Below are positions 23,937-32,414 of a stretch of 64,000 bases of DNA, piece after piece. Source of the stretch: DATBSL01 sp964561785 (GTDB taxonomy: Bacteria; Acidobacteriota; Vicinamibacteria; Fen-336); assembly GCA_964561785.1 (NCBI GenBank), contig CAZLRF010000001.1:1-64000 (forward strand), in the 5' to 3' direction. Both the position numbers and the translations under genes were made by a program. Below the pieces are notes generated by a model. It did not search any database, was not told the origin of the DNA, and was given only the letters and a program-made list of their open reading frames with translations. Position 1 is the first letter of the stretch. Each line of letters begins with the position of its first letter.

Positions 23937-25178
23937 ATGGCCCAGCCGAGATCCTCCTGGAACCGCCGTCGCTTCCTGGGCACGGGCCTCGCCGGGGGCG
24001 CGGCCCTCGCCCTCGGGCCGCGCATCGCCGCCGCCTCCGCGCTCGGCGCGAACGACCGCATCCGCGTCGGCGTCGTCGGCACCGGCGGGCGCGCGCGCCA
24101 CCTGATGCGCGTGCTGAAGGAGCAGACCGGCTGCGCGCTCGTCGCGGTGAGCGACGTCTACGAGGCCCGGATGCTCGAGGCGGCGGAGATCGCCGGCCCG
24201 CTCGCCGCGAAGCACCCGGACTACCGCCGCCTCCTCGACGACCGCGAGACCGACGCGGTGGTGATCGGGAGCCCCGACCACTGGCACCTGCGGATGGCGC
24301 AGGACGCGGTGGCCGCGGGCAAGGACGTCTACCTGGAGAAGCCCGTCTCCCGCACCCTGGAGGAGGGCGAGGCCTTCCTCAAGCTCGCCCAGGGCGCTCG
24401 GCAGATCGTCCAGACGGGCACGCAGCAGCGCAGCTGGGAGCACTTCGCCCTCGGCAAGCAGATCGTCGACTCGGGCAAGCTAGGCCAGGTCACCTTCGTC
24501 CACACCTACTGGCACCAGCGGATGGGCACGGGGCCCTTCTCCGCGGTCGACCCGGCGAAGCTCGACTGGAAGGCCTGGCTGGGCCCCGCCCCCGACCAGC
24601 CCTTCGACCCCGAGCGCTTCTTCCGCTGGCGCCACTTCCGCGACTTCGGAGGGGGCGTCCTCACGGACCTCCTCACCCACTGGATCGACGTCGTCCACTG
24701 GTACCTCGGCGTCGACACGCCGGCCAGCGCCGTCGTCACCGCCGCGAACCATCGGCTGAAGACGCTCGAGTGGCCGGACACGGTGACCGCGACCCTCGAG
24801 TACGCGAAGGGCTTCATGGTGACCCACACCGGCACCTACGCGAGCTCGATCGACGACGGCGGGATCGAGGTTCGGGGCGACCGCGCGACGCTCAAGGTGG
24901 ACCGCGAGCGCCTCGCCGTGTACTCGGAGGACTCCCGCAAGGGCCAGCCGTGGCGGCACACGCCGGAGCCGGAGCTCTTCGTGCGCTCGATCGCGGACGG
25001 GACGGCGGCGCACCTCGCGAACTGGCTCGACTGCATCCGCTCGCGCAAGCCCCCGACCGCCCCTCTCGCGGCGGGCGTCCTCGCCGCGCGGGCCGCCCAC
25101 GTGGCGAACGGCTCGATCCTCGCCGGCGGGGCCCGCGTCCGCTTCGACCCGGCCACCGGGAGGGTCGAGAAGGCGTGA
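23937..25178 (+). CDS. Tat-exported Gfo/Idh/MocA-type oxidoreductase
   Basis: 413 residues. A twin-arginine signal (NRRRFLGTG, residues 9-17, with a hydrophobic stretch to about 34) precedes the NAD(P)-binding Rossmann domain ('RVGVVGTGGRARHLM'), the 'YLEKPVSRT' motif with the conserved EKP lysine and the alpha/beta substrate domain ('DFGGGVLTDLLTHWID' with a likely catalytic His). The ATG is preceded by GAGGAGG. The family oxidises sugars or cleaves glycosides by an NAD-assisted route; export with bound cofactor is typical for bacterial glycan-degraders. It opens a coupled operon; its stop overlaps the ABC binding-protein gene. Substrate probably a deoxysugar or its glycoside, by context only. 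Confidence 0.9.
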   Translation: MAQPRSSWNRRRFLGTGLAGGAALALGPRIAAASALGANDRIRVGVVGTGGRARHLMRVLKEQTGCALVAVSDVYEARMLEAAEIAGPLAAKHPDYRRLLDDRETDAVVIGSPDHWHLRMAQDAVAAGKDVYLEKPVSRTLEEGEAFLKLAQGARQIVQTGTQQRSWEHFALGKQIVDSGKLGQVTFVHTYWHQRMGTGPFSAVDPAKLDWKAWLGPAPDQPFDPERFFRWRHFRDFGGGVLTDLLTHWIDVVHWYLGVDTPASAVVTAANHRLKTLEWPDTVTATLEYAKGFMVTHTGTYASSIDDGGIEVRGDRATLKVDRERLAVYSEDSRKGQPWRHTPEPELFVRSIADGTAAHLANWLDCIRSRKPPTAPLAAGVLAARAAHVANGSILAGGARVRFDPATGRVEKA

Positions 25179-26185
25179 GGGCCCGCGCCGCCTGTCTCAC
25201 GCTCCTCGCCGCATCGACCCTCGCCTGCCGCGGCGCCGACGCGCCCAAGGGCGGCGAAGCCCGGCCGTTCCGGGTGGCCTTCGTCCCCAAGGGCACCACC
25301 CACGAGTTCTGGCGCACGATGCACGCGGGCGCGCGGCGCGCCCGGAGCGCCCTGCGCGCGCGGGGCGTCCACGTCGACCTGGTGTGGAAGGGGCCGCTGC
25401 GCGAGGACGACCGCGAGCAGCAGGTCCAGGTGGTGGAGTCCTTCGCCGCCCAGGGCATGGACGGCATCGTCCTCGCCCCGCTCGACGCCCGGGCCCTGGT
25501 GCGGCCGGTCGAGGACGCGCGGCGCCTCGGGGTCCCCGCGGTGATCGTCGACTCCGCCCTCGATTCCGACGCGATCGTGAGCTTCGTGGCCACCGACAAC
25601 GTGAAGGGCGGGGCGATGGCGGCGGACGCCCTCGGCCGCCTCCTCGGGGGGAAGGGCCGCGCGCTCCTGCTGCGCTACCAGGAGGGCTCGGCCAGCACCG
25701 CCCAGCGCGAGGAGGGCTTCCTCGCGCGGCTCCGCTCGGCCTGGCCCGGCGTCGAGCTGCTCGTGGCCGACCAGCACGCGGGGGTCACCGTGGACACCGC
25801 CAAGCGGGCCGCGGAGAACCTCCTCAACCGGCACGGCCGGGACCTCGACGGCGTGTTCGTCGTCAACGAGACGTCGACGAACGGCATGCTGCTCGCCCTG
25901 CAGGACGCGGGCCTCGCGGGCCGGGTGAAGCTCGTGGGCTTCGACGCGACGCCCGGGCTCGTCGCCGCCATGCGGGCCGGCCACCTGCACGCGTTCGTGC
26001 TCCAGGACCCGCTGCGCATGGCGGCGCAGGCGGTGGAGACGATGGTGGAGCACCTCCAGGGCCGCCCGGTGCCGAAGCGCATCGACACCGAGGCCGTCGT
26101 GGTCACCCCCGAGAACCTCGACACGCCGGGTGTCCGCGCGCTGCTCGAGCCGCCGCCGGACGAAGAGGCCGCCCCCGGGCGATGA
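25175..26185 (+). CDS. Sugar ABC transporter substrate-binding lipoprotein
   Basis: 336 residues with a lipoprotein signal ('TLLAASTLAC', Cys at about 18) and a periplasmic-binding-protein fold of the ribose/galactose/rhamnose class: 'FRVAFVPKGTTHEFWRTMHAGARRA' at the N-terminus, 'GMDGIVLAPLDARALVRPVEDA' and 'KLVGFDATPGLVAAMRAGHLHAFVLQDP' near the C-terminus. GTG 25175 overlaps the oxidoreductase stop and the gene's own stop overlaps the ATPase start, so the chain is translationally coupled. It captures a sugar in the periplasm for the ATPase and permease that follow; the neighbouring mutarotase and hydrolase suggest L-rhamnose or L-fucose. Confidence 0.9.
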   Translation: MRARAACLTLLAASTLACRGADAPKGGEARPFRVAFVPKGTTHEFWRTMHAGARRARSALRARGVHVDLVWKGPLREDDREQQVQVVESFAAQGMDGIVLAPLDARALVRPVEDARRLGVPAVIVDSALDSDAIVSFVATDNVKGGAMAADALGRLLGGKGRALLLRYQEGSASTAQREEGFLARLRSAWPGVELLVADQHAGVTVDTAKRAAENLLNRHGRDLDGVFVVNETSTNGMLLALQDAGLAGRVKLVGFDATPGLVAAMRAGHLHAFVLQDPLRMAAQAVETMVEHLQGRPVPKRIDTEAVVVTPENLDTPGVRALLEPPPDEEAAPGR

Positions 26186-27678
26186 CGCCCGCGCTGCGGC
26201 TCGACGGGGTCGTCCACCGCTTCGGAGCCACTCTCGCCCTCGACGGGGCCTCGCTCGAGGTCCGGCCGGGCGAGGTCCACGCCCTCCTCGGGGAGAACGG
26301 GGCGGGCAAGAGCACCCTGCTCGCGGTGGTCGGCGGACTGCTGCGACCGGCGGCGGGACGGCTCGAGGTGGACGGCGTGGCGTACTCCCCGCGCTCTCCC
26401 CGGGACGCCCGGGCGCACGGGATCGCCCTCATCCACCAGGAGCTCTCGCTCTTCCCCCACCTCACGGTCGCCGAGAACGTCGTCCTCGGCAGCGAGCCCG
26501 CCGCGCGCGGGGGTCTGTTCGACCGGGAGAAGGCCCGCCGCCGCACGCGCGAGGTCCTCCTCGAGCTCGGCCACCCGGAGATCGATCCCGACACGGTGGT
26601 GGGCCGGCTGCCGGTGGGCGCCCGCCAGGCGGTCGAGATCGCCCGCGCGATGGCCGCGCGGGCGCGCGTGCTGCTGATGGACGAGCCCACGAGCAGCCTG
26701 CCCCGCGGCGACGTCGAGCGGCTGTTCGCTCTCGTGCGCCGCCTCGCCGCGGCGGGCGTCGCGATCGTCTACATCAGCCACTTCCTCGAGGAGACCCGCG
26801 CGGTCGCCTCCTCGTACACCGTCCTGCGCGACGGGCGAACGGCCGGTCGGGGGGCGCTCTCCGACGCGACCAACGACGAGATCATCGCCCTCATGGTCGG
26901 CCGCACCGTCGGGGAGATCTTCCCGCGGCGGCCGCCCCCGCCGGCCACGGAGGCGCAGGAGGCCCTCGCGGTCGAGGGCCTCGCCGCTCCCGGGCTGCAC
27001 GAGGCCTCCTTCTCGCTCCGGCGGGGAGAGGTCCTCGGCGTGTTCGGCCTCATGGGGTCGGGCCGCACGGAGATGGTGCGCGCCCTGTTCGGCCTCGACC
27101 GCCCCGCCGGGGGCCGCGTCGTGCTCGGCGGGCGCGAGCGGACGCTTGCCGCGACACCCGCGTCGCGGCTGGCCGACGGCTTCGGCTACCTGAGCGAGGA
27201 CCGCAAGGGCGAGGGGCTCGCCCTCCCGCTCTCCGTCGCCGACAACGTCACCCTGACCCGCCTCGGCTCCTGCTCCCGAGCGGGTCTCCTCGACCTCGCC
27301 CTCCAGCGCCGGCAGGCCGCCCTGCGCGCGGCGGCCCTGGAGGTCCGCTACCGCGGGCCCGAGCAGGCCGTCCGCACCCTCTCCGGCGGGAACCAGCAGA
27401 AGGTCGCGGTCGCGCGGCTCTTCCACCAGGACGCGGACGTCCTCCTCCTCGACGAGCCGACGCGGGGGGTGGACGTGGCGAGCCGCGCGCAGATCTACGA
27501 GGCGGTGGCGCAGGCGGCGGCGGCGGGAAAGGCCGTCCTGATGGTGAGCTCCTACCTCCCCGAGCTCCTCGGGGTCTGCGACCGCATCGCGGTCATGAGC
27601 CGGGGACGGCTCTCCCCCGCGCGCCCCGTGGGCGACTGGACGCCGGAGGCCGCGCTGGAGGCGGCGATCGGCGCATGA
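26182..27678 (+). CDS. Sugar ABC transporter ATPase with two nucleotide-binding domains (RbsA/MglA type)
   Basis: 498 residues. Domain 1 (about 5-240): Walker A GENGAGKS, Walker B 'LLMDEPTSSL', with the signature loop altered to 'LPVGARQAVEIARAM'. Domain 2 (about 255-495): degenerate Walker A 'GLMGSGRTE', intact signature 'LSGGNQQKVAVAR', Walker B 'LLLDEPTRGVD'. The degenerate first signature and second Walker A are normal for this carbohydrate-importer ATPase family. It energises import with the permease encoded next (start and stop overlap by 4 nt on both sides). Confidence 0.93.
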   Translation: MTPALRLDGVVHRFGATLALDGASLEVRPGEVHALLGENGAGKSTLLAVVGGLLRPAAGRLEVDGVAYSPRSPRDARAHGIALIHQELSLFPHLTVAENVVLGSEPAARGGLFDREKARRRTREVLLELGHPEIDPDTVVGRLPVGARQAVEIARAMAARARVLLMDEPTSSLPRGDVERLFALVRRLAAAGVAIVYISHFLEETRAVASSYTVLRDGRTAGRGALSDATNDEIIALMVGRTVGEIFPRRPPPPATEAQEALAVEGLAAPGLHEASFSLRRGEVLGVFGLMGSGRTEMVRALFGLDRPAGGRVVLGGRERTLAATPASRLADGFGYLSEDRKGEGLALPLSVADNVTLTRLGSCSRAGLLDLALQRRQAALRAAALEVRYRGPEQAVRTLSGGNQQKVAVARLFHQDADVLLLDEPTRGVDVASRAQIYEAVAQAAAAGKAVLMVSSYLPELLGVCDRIAVMSRGRLSPARPVGDWTPEAALEAAIGA

Positions 27679-28643
27679 GGGCCGACCTGCGCAGCCGCCT
27701 CGGCCGCCTCGGCCCCCTGGTCGGGCTCCTCTTCGTCGTCGCCTTCTTCGCGGCGGCGAGCGGGGCGCCCGAGCGCTACCTCTCGGGGAACAACCTCCGC
27801 GTGGTGCTCGCCCAAACCGTCATCGTCGCGATCGGGGCCATCGGCATGACCCTCGTGATCGTGGCCGGGGGCATCGACCTCTCGGTGGGCTCCGCGATCG
27901 CGCTGACCGGCGTCCTGTGCGCGAGCCTCCTCCGCGAGGGACTCCCGCCCCTGCTCGCGGTTCTCGTCTGCGTCCTCGCCGGAGGGGCGATCGGCCTCGT
28001 GAACGCCCTCGCGATCACGCGCCTGCGGGTCGTCCCGTTCATCGCCACCCTCGGCATGATGGGCGTCGCCCGCGGCCTCGCGAAGTGGCTCGCCGGGCAG
28101 ACGACGGTGGACGCGCCCCCGACCGCCGTGAACGACCTCGCGGTGACCTTCCCCCCCGCCCCCTGGATGCTCGTCTCCCCCGGTGTCTGGCTCGCCCTCG
28201 TCCTCGCCGTCCTCATGGCCTTCGTCCTGCGGCGCACCGTCTTCGGACGCCGCGCGTTCGCCCTCGGGTCGAGCGAGGCGGCCGCCCGCGCCTGCGGGAT
28301 CGACACCGACCGGCTCAAGCTCGCGGTGTACGGGATCGCGGGCCTGTTCTTCGGCCTCGCCGGGGTCATGCAGATGTCGCGCCTGCGCCAGGGCGACCCC
28401 ACGGTGGCCGCGGGCACCGAGCTCGACGTGATCGCCGCGGTGGTGATCGGCGGAGGCAGCCTCAACGGCGGGGAGGGGAGCGTATCCGGCTCGATGGTCG
28501 GGGCCCTCGTGATGGCCTTTCTCCGCAACGGCAGCCAGCAGATGGGCTGGCCGACCTACGTCCAGGAGATCCTCATCGGCGTCATCATCGTGGCCGCGGT
28601 CGCCCTCGACCGCTGGCGTCACGCCCACGGAGGTGCAGAGTGA
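27675..28643 (+). CDS. Sugar ABC transporter permease
   Basis: 322 residues with about eight to ten hydrophobic segments and the diagnostic permease motif 'VIVAGGIDLSVGSAIALTG' near residue 60-80 and 'AVVIGGGSLNGGEGSVSG' near 255. This is the ribose/rhamnose-class inner-membrane permease (BPD_transp_2). One permease gene is present, so the transporter probably uses a homodimer. ATG 27675 overlaps the ATPase stop; its own stop overlaps the hydrolase start. Confidence 0.93.
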   Translation: MRADLRSRLGRLGPLVGLLFVVAFFAAASGAPERYLSGNNLRVVLAQTVIVAIGAIGMTLVIVAGGIDLSVGSAIALTGVLCASLLREGLPPLLAVLVCVLAGGAIGLVNALAITRLRVVPFIATLGMMGVARGLAKWLAGQTTVDAPPTAVNDLAVTFPPAPWMLVSPGVWLALVLAVLMAFVLRRTVFGRRAFALGSSEAAARACGIDTDRLKLAVYGIAGLFFGLAGVMQMSRLRQGDPTVAAGTELDVIAAVVIGGGSLNGGEGSVSGSMVGALVMAFLRNGSQQMGWPTYVQEILIGVIIVAAVALDRWRHAHGGAE

Positions 28644-29494
28644 AGCTCATCCGCTTCGGCCGGCCCGGCGAGGAGAGGCCGGGCCTCCTCCTTCCGGACG
28701 GTACACGGCGGGACGCCTCGGCCTTCGGCTCGGACTGGGACGAGGCGTTCCTGGGCGGCGACGGCCTCGCCCGCCTCGCCGCGTGGGCGCGCGAGCGCAC
28801 GGCGTCCCTCCCGACCGTCCCCGCCGACGTGCGGCTCGGACCCTGCATCGCGCGGCCCTCCAAGATCCTCTGCGTCGGGCTCAACTACGCGGACCACGCC
28901 CGGGAGACCGGCCAGAAGATCCCGGAGGAGCCCATTCTCTTCTTCAAGGCCACGACCGCGCTCTCCGGGCCGGACGACGACCTCGTGCTGCCCCGCGGCT
29001 CGGTCAAGACCGACTGGGAGGTGGAGCTGGCGGTGGTCGTCGGCCGCCGGGCCCGCTACGTGTCCGTCGAGGACGCCCCCGCCCACGTCGCCGGGTACGC
29101 CCTCCACAACGACTACTCCGAGCGGCAGGACCAGCTCGAGCGGCTCGGCCAGTGGTCGAAGGGCAAGAGCCACGACACCTACGCGCCGCTCGGGCCGTTC
29201 CTCGCGACGCCCGACGAGATCCCCGACGTCAGGAGCCTTTCGATGTGGCTCACCGTGAACGGCGAGACCCGCCAGAGGAGCAGCACCGCGCAGATGGTGT
29301 ACGACGTGCCCACGCTCGTGAGCTACGCCAGCCGGTTCATGACGCTCTTGCCGGGCGACGTGATCAGCACCGGAACGCCCCCCGGGGTGGGCCACGGGCA
29401 GAGCCCGCCCGTGTACCTGAAGGCGGGCGACGTCGTGGAGCTCGGCATCGACGGCCTCGGGCGGCAGCGGCAGAGGGTCGTGCCCCCGGTCTAG
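28640..29494 (+). CDS. Fumarylacetoacetate-hydrolase-family enzyme, likely 2,4-diketo-3-deoxy-sugar-acid hydrolase
   Basis: 284 residues with the FAH fold: N-terminal cap about 1-70, then the catalytic domain with 'ILCVGLNYADHARETGQKIPEEPILFFK', metal-binding 'DWEVELAVVVG' (E-x-E) and 'LPGDVISTGTPPGVGHGQSPP'. In the non-phosphorylating L-fucose and L-rhamnose pathways this enzyme splits 2,4-diketo-3-deoxy-L-fuconate or -rhamnonate into pyruvate and lactate. That role fits the sugar importer upstream and the mutarotase and SDR downstream, but other diketo-acid substrates share the family. GTG 28640 overlaps the permease stop. Confidence 0.85.
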   Translation: MKLIRFGRPGEERPGLLLPDGTRRDASAFGSDWDEAFLGGDGLARLAAWARERTASLPTVPADVRLGPCIARPSKILCVGLNYADHARETGQKIPEEPILFFKATTALSGPDDDLVLPRGSVKTDWEVELAVVVGRRARYVSVEDAPAHVAGYALHNDYSERQDQLERLGQWSKGKSHDTYAPLGPFLATPDEIPDVRSLSMWLTVNGETRQRSSTAQMVYDVPTLVSYASRFMTLLPGDVISTGTPPGVGHGQSPPVYLKAGDVVELGIDGLGRQRQRVVPPV

Positions 29495-29507
29495 GGAGAG
29501 GGAGACC

Positions 29508-29834
29508 ATGAAGCGCTTCGGACAGCTCATCGGGCTGCGGCCCGGGGCCCTCGAGGAGTACAAGCGGTACCACGCGGCGGTGTGGCCCGAGATCCTCGAG
29601 GCGATCCGCAAGGCCGGCATCCGCAACTACTCGATCTTCCACTTCGACGGGAAGCTCTTCGCCTACTTCGAGTACGACGGCCCCGAGGACGAGCTCGACG
29701 CCCGCATGGCCGAGCTCGCCCGGGCCCCGCGGATGCGGGAGTGGTGGGATATCATGGACCCCATGCAGCGCCCCGTCGAGGGCCGCGCCCCCGGCGAGTG
29801 GTGGGCGAACATGGAGGAGGTGTTCCACACCTGA
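29508..29834 (+). CDS. L-rhamnose/L-fucose mutarotase family protein (RhaM-like)
   Basis: 108 residues, the full length of this family. Start ATG 29508 follows GGGAGAGGGAGA. Family residues are present: 'YKRYHAAVWPEILEAIRKAGIRNYSIF' at the N-terminus and 'WWDIMDPMQRPVEG...WANMEEVFH' at the C-terminus, including the active-site His/Tyr region. It interconverts the alpha and beta anomers of L-rhamnose and, in oxidative deoxysugar clusters, L-fucose. It lies 13 nt after the hydrolase gene and is followed by two short tandem duplications before the SDR gene. Confidence 0.9.
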   Translation: MKRFGQLIGLRPGALEEYKRYHAAVWPEILEAIRKAGIRNYSIFHFDGKLFAYFEYDGPEDELDARMAELARAPRMREWWDIMDPMQRPVEGRAPGEWWANMEEVFHT

Positions 29835-29860
29835 GGGGTCGCCTCACCTGAGGGATCGCC
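29828..29860 (+). repeat. 16-bp direct repeat spanning the mutarotase stop codon
   Basis: CACCTGAGGGGTCGCC (29828-29843) is repeated as CACCTGAGGGATCGCC (29845-29860) with one difference and one base between copies. The first copy contains the mutarotase stop codon. It looks like a recent local duplication. Confidence 0.7.
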
Positions 29861-29898
29861 AGTGCAGCGCGATCCCGAAGGACCTCGAGAGCCCCGAT

Positions 29899-29946
29899 GA
29901 AGGCCGGTTGGAAAGCCCCGACGAAGGCCGGTTGGAAGGCCCCGAC
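29899..29946 (+). repeat. 24-bp tandem repeat ahead of the SDR gene
   Basis: Two adjoining 24-bp units (29899-29922 and 29923-29946, one mismatch), plus the first seven bases of a third with one change (29947-29953). If the SDR began at ATG 29897, the repeat would encode a duplicated KAGWKAPT stretch, which supports the later start at 29963. Confidence 0.8.
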
Positions 29947-29962
29947 GAAAGCCCGAGCCCCC

Positions 29963-30727
29963 ATGCGTGAGCGTTTCCCGAACACGGTCGTCCTCGTCAC
30001 CGGCGGCGGCTCCGGCATCGGCCGGGCGACCGCCCTCGCCTTCGCCCGGGAGGGCGCGGCCGTGGCCGTCGCCGACGTCTCACTCCCGAAGGCCGAAGCT
30101 GTCGCCGCCGAGGCCGCGGCCACGGGAGGGCGGACCGTCGCCGTCGCCTGCGACGTCTCACGCACCGAGGACTGCGCCCGGGCCGTCCGCGAGACCGAGG
30201 CCGCCCTCGGAGCGCTCGACGTCCTCGTCAACAACGCCGGCATCGGGACGACCGGCACCGTCCTCACGACCGACGAGGCCGCCTTCGATCGCCTCGTCGC
30301 GGTCAACGTGAAGGGCACCTACCTCATGTCCCGCGCCGCCCTCGCGGTCATGGTCCCCCGCCGGCGCGGGGTCATCCTCAACGCGGGCTCGATCGCCGGC
30401 CTGCGCGCGGTGGCCGATCGCGCCGCGTACGTCACCACGAAGTTCGCGGTCGTGGGCCTGACGAAGGCGATGGCCCTCGACCACGTGAAGGACGGCATTC
30501 GGGTGAACGCGGTCTGCCCCGGCACCACGATGACCCCCTGGATCGACGAGCGGCTGGCCGAGGCCCCCGACCCGAAGGCGGCGATGGCCGCCCTCGTCGC
30601 CCGGCAGCCGATGGGCCGCCTCGGCACCCCGGAGGAGATGGCCGCGGCCTACCTCTTCCTCGCCTCCGAGGAGTCCGCGTTCACGACCGGCACCACGCTC
30701 GTCGCCGACGGAGGTTTCCTGTGCTGA
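29963..30727 (+). CDS. Short-chain dehydrogenase/reductase (deoxysugar pathway)
   Basis: 254 residues, classical SDR: cofactor motif TGGGSGIG (about 14-21), NNAG, catalytic Ser in 'ILNAGSIAG' and YxxxK in 'AYVTTKFA', and the family end 'TTLVADGG'. ATG 29963 gives the normal family N-terminus; an in-frame ATG at 29897 would add 22 residues from a tandem repeat and has only a weak ribosome site. In the oxidative L-fucose or L-rhamnose route an SDR oxidises either the free sugar or 2-keto-3-deoxy-L-fuconate/rhamnonate, which fits the adjacent FAA hydrolase and mutarotase. The exact step cannot be decided from sequence. Its 3' end overlaps the PIG-L gene by 7 nt. Confidence 0.87.
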   Translation: MRERFPNTVVLVTGGGSGIGRATALAFAREGAAVAVADVSLPKAEAVAAEAAATGGRTVAVACDVSRTEDCARAVRETEAALGALDVLVNNAGIGTTGTVLTTDEAAFDRLVAVNVKGTYLMSRAALAVMVPRRRGVILNAGSIAGLRAVADRAAYVTTKFAVVGLTKAMALDHVKDGIRVNAVCPGTTMTPWIDERLAEAPDPKAAMAALVARQPMGRLGTPEEMAAAYLFLASEESAFTTGTTLVADGGFLC

Positions 30728-31461
30728 GGCGCTCGCTGCTCGGCTCGCTCGCCGCCTGGGCCGCCCTCCCCCTCCCCGTGTCCGCCGCACCGGGGGCGGG
30801 AGCGTCCCCCCGGCGCCTCAAGGTGCTCGTGCTCGGGGGCCACCCCGACGACCCCGAGAGCATGGCCGGGGGCACGATCGCCCGCTTCGCCGCCCTGGGC
30901 CACGAGGTCGTCTGCCTGTACCTCACGCGCGGCGAGGCGGGGATCGAGGGAGCCTCTCACGAGCAGGCCGCCCGCCGACGCACGGCCGAGGCGGAGCGGG
31001 CCTGCGCCGTCCTCGGAGCCCGGCCGCGCTTCCTCGGGCAGGTGGACGGGGCGACCGAGATCACGCCCGCCCGCTACGCGGAGACCCGAGCGGTCCTGGA
31101 GCAAGAGGGCCCCGACGTCCTCCTCACCCACTGGCCCGTGGACACCCACCGCGACCACCGCGCGGCCTCCCTGCTGGCCTACGACGCCTGGCTCGCGCTC
31201 GGCCGCCGCTTCGACCTGTACTTCGGCGAGGTCCTGACCGGAGACCAGACCCAGCACTTCACCCCGACGCACTGGGTCGACGTGTCCGCCGTCCTCGAGA
31301 CCAAGCGGGCGGCCTGCTTCGCCCACGCCAGCCAGGATCCGGACGGCCTGTGGCGCGAGCACGACCAGATGCAGCGCTTCCGGGGGCGCGAGGCCGGCTT
31401 CCCGGCGGCCGAAGCGTTCGCCCTTCACCCGCGGAGCCCCGCGGCCGGCCGGATCGGCTGA
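30721..31461 (+). CDS. PIG-L family deacetylase, probably exported
   Basis: 246 residues. N-terminal signal-like segment ('LLGSLAAWAALPLPVSAAP'), then the PIG-L/LmbE domain with the zinc motif HPDD in 'VLGGHPDDPESMAGGT' and the second HxxDH motif in 'DTHRDHRAAS'. The family removes acetyl groups from N-acetylated sugars and related conjugates. GTG 30721 overlaps the SDR stop by 7 nt, so it belongs to the deoxysugar operon. A role in deacylating an imported sugar is possible but unproven. A strong hairpin follows at 31474. Confidence 0.85.
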   Translation: MLRRSLLGSLAAWAALPLPVSAAPGAGASPRRLKVLVLGGHPDDPESMAGGTIARFAALGHEVVCLYLTRGEAGIEGASHEQAARRRTAEAERACAVLGARPRFLGQVDGATEITPARYAETRAVLEQEGPDVLLTHWPVDTHRDHRAASLLAYDAWLALGRRFDLYFGEVLTGDQTQHFTPTHWVDVSAVLETKRAACFAHASQDPDGLWREHDQMQRFRGREAGFPAAEAFALHPRSPAAGRIG

Positions 31462-31473
31462 GGGAGGCAGACG

Positions 31474-31505
31474 CAGAGGGGCCGGGCTCACGCCCGGCCC
31501 CTCTG
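31474..31505. terminator. Perfect GC-rich hairpin between convergent genes
   Basis: CAGAGGGGCCGGGC (31474-31487) pairs with GCCCGGCCCCTCTG (31492-31505) around TCAC. It lies between the PIG-L gene (plus) and the DUF4397 gene (minus), so it can end both transcripts. T runs are absent. Confidence 0.7.
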
Positions 31506-31525
31506 GCAGGTGTCGCGGCGTCCGG

Positions 31526-32215
31526 CTAGTTGAGGTCGATCGACTGAAGCAAGACCTCGAACGTACCCCGGGCCGGGCTTCCCACGGCATAGGCGAAGTA
31601 GGCGATGCCGGCCTCGAGCGGAAGCGTGGCGTGGAAAGCCGGCTTCGACCAGGAGCTGGCCGGGTAGATCGCAACGTGCCACTGACCGGCGCGCAGGTCC
31701 GAACCCTCCTGGTCCGGGTTCTCGAGGTTGCGGATCGCCAGCGCCGTGCGGCCCTGGCGCAGGTACACGTTGACGTCGCCGAAGGCGGCGGCGTGCCGCG
31801 CGAACAGCCGGGTCTGCCCCTTCGCGAGGGCGCGGACGTCGTTCACGAACTTCGTGAGCGTCGGCGTCCCGTACTCCGTCAGGTGGGCGATCGCGGTCGC
31901 GTTCTCGGCCACGGCGAGCGACACCTCCGACGCCACCGCGAGGACGCCGCCGCACTTGCCGTCGGTCAGGCGAATCTCGACGTCGTAGCGGCCGGCGGGA
32001 AGCGAGAACGGGTCGGACACCGTTCGGAAAGGCACGTTCGCGGCCAACGGCGTCTTGCTGCCGGCCACGCAGACGTCGACGGAGAGGGCTTCGTCGAAGC
32101 CGAGGTCCGTCCCGTTGATCCCGTGGATGACGGTCAGCTTGGCGTCGAGGTCGGCGGCGCTCGCGGGCGCGGCGAGGGCGAACGCGGCGAGCAGGGCGGC
32201 GGCGAATCGCTTCAT
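31526..32215 (-). CDS. Secreted DUF4397 domain protein
   Basis: 229 residues; signal peptide about 1-20 ('AAALLAAFALAAPASA'), then a beta-rich DUF4397-type domain: 'KLTVIHGINGTDLGFDEALSVDVCVAG', 'PFSLPAGRYDVEIRLTDG' and 'GDVNVYLRQGRTALAIRNLENPDQEGS'. ATG 32215 is preceded by GATGGAGCC; a start five codons further up (32230) is also possible. The family is extracytoplasmic with no assigned activity. It is a single gene, flanked by a convergent hairpin and, upstream, by about 200 nt without a gene that is less GC-rich around 32341-32395 and shows no clear promoter. Confidence 0.78.
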   Translation of the reverse strand: MKRFAAALLAAFALAAPASAADLDAKLTVIHGINGTDLGFDEALSVDVCVAGSKTPLAANVPFRTVSDPFSLPAGRYDVEIRLTDGKCGGVLAVASEVSLAVAENATAIAHLTEYGTPTLTKFVNDVRALAKGQTRLFARHAAAFGDVNVYLRQGRTALAIRNLENPDQEGSDLRAGQWHVAIYPASSWSKPAFHATLPLEAGIAYFAYAVGSPARGTFEVLLQSIDLN

Positions 32216-32414
32216 GGCTTCTGGCTCCATCTCTGGCGCCGGGGCCCATCCAAGCGACGGCCCCCCGGCAGGTTCGCGCGACTGTGTTCAATCCCCGGGA
32301 CCCCGCCGCAGCCGACGGTTCCCATCCGGCCTGGGACAGTGTACGCACAAACTCGCCGTTAGTTCGTCACGATCTAGGCAAAAATATGTGGTGAGGGCCG
32401 GCCCCAACCGACCT

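Noticed and set aside
26182..27678. Degenerate Walker/signature motifs as a sign of a dead ABC ATPase
   Set aside because: This asymmetry is standard in two-domain carbohydrate importer ATPases.
32216..32414. Small RNA or gene in the 199-nt gap near the DUF4397 gene
   Set aside because: Locally lower GC but no convincing fold, promoter or coding potential.
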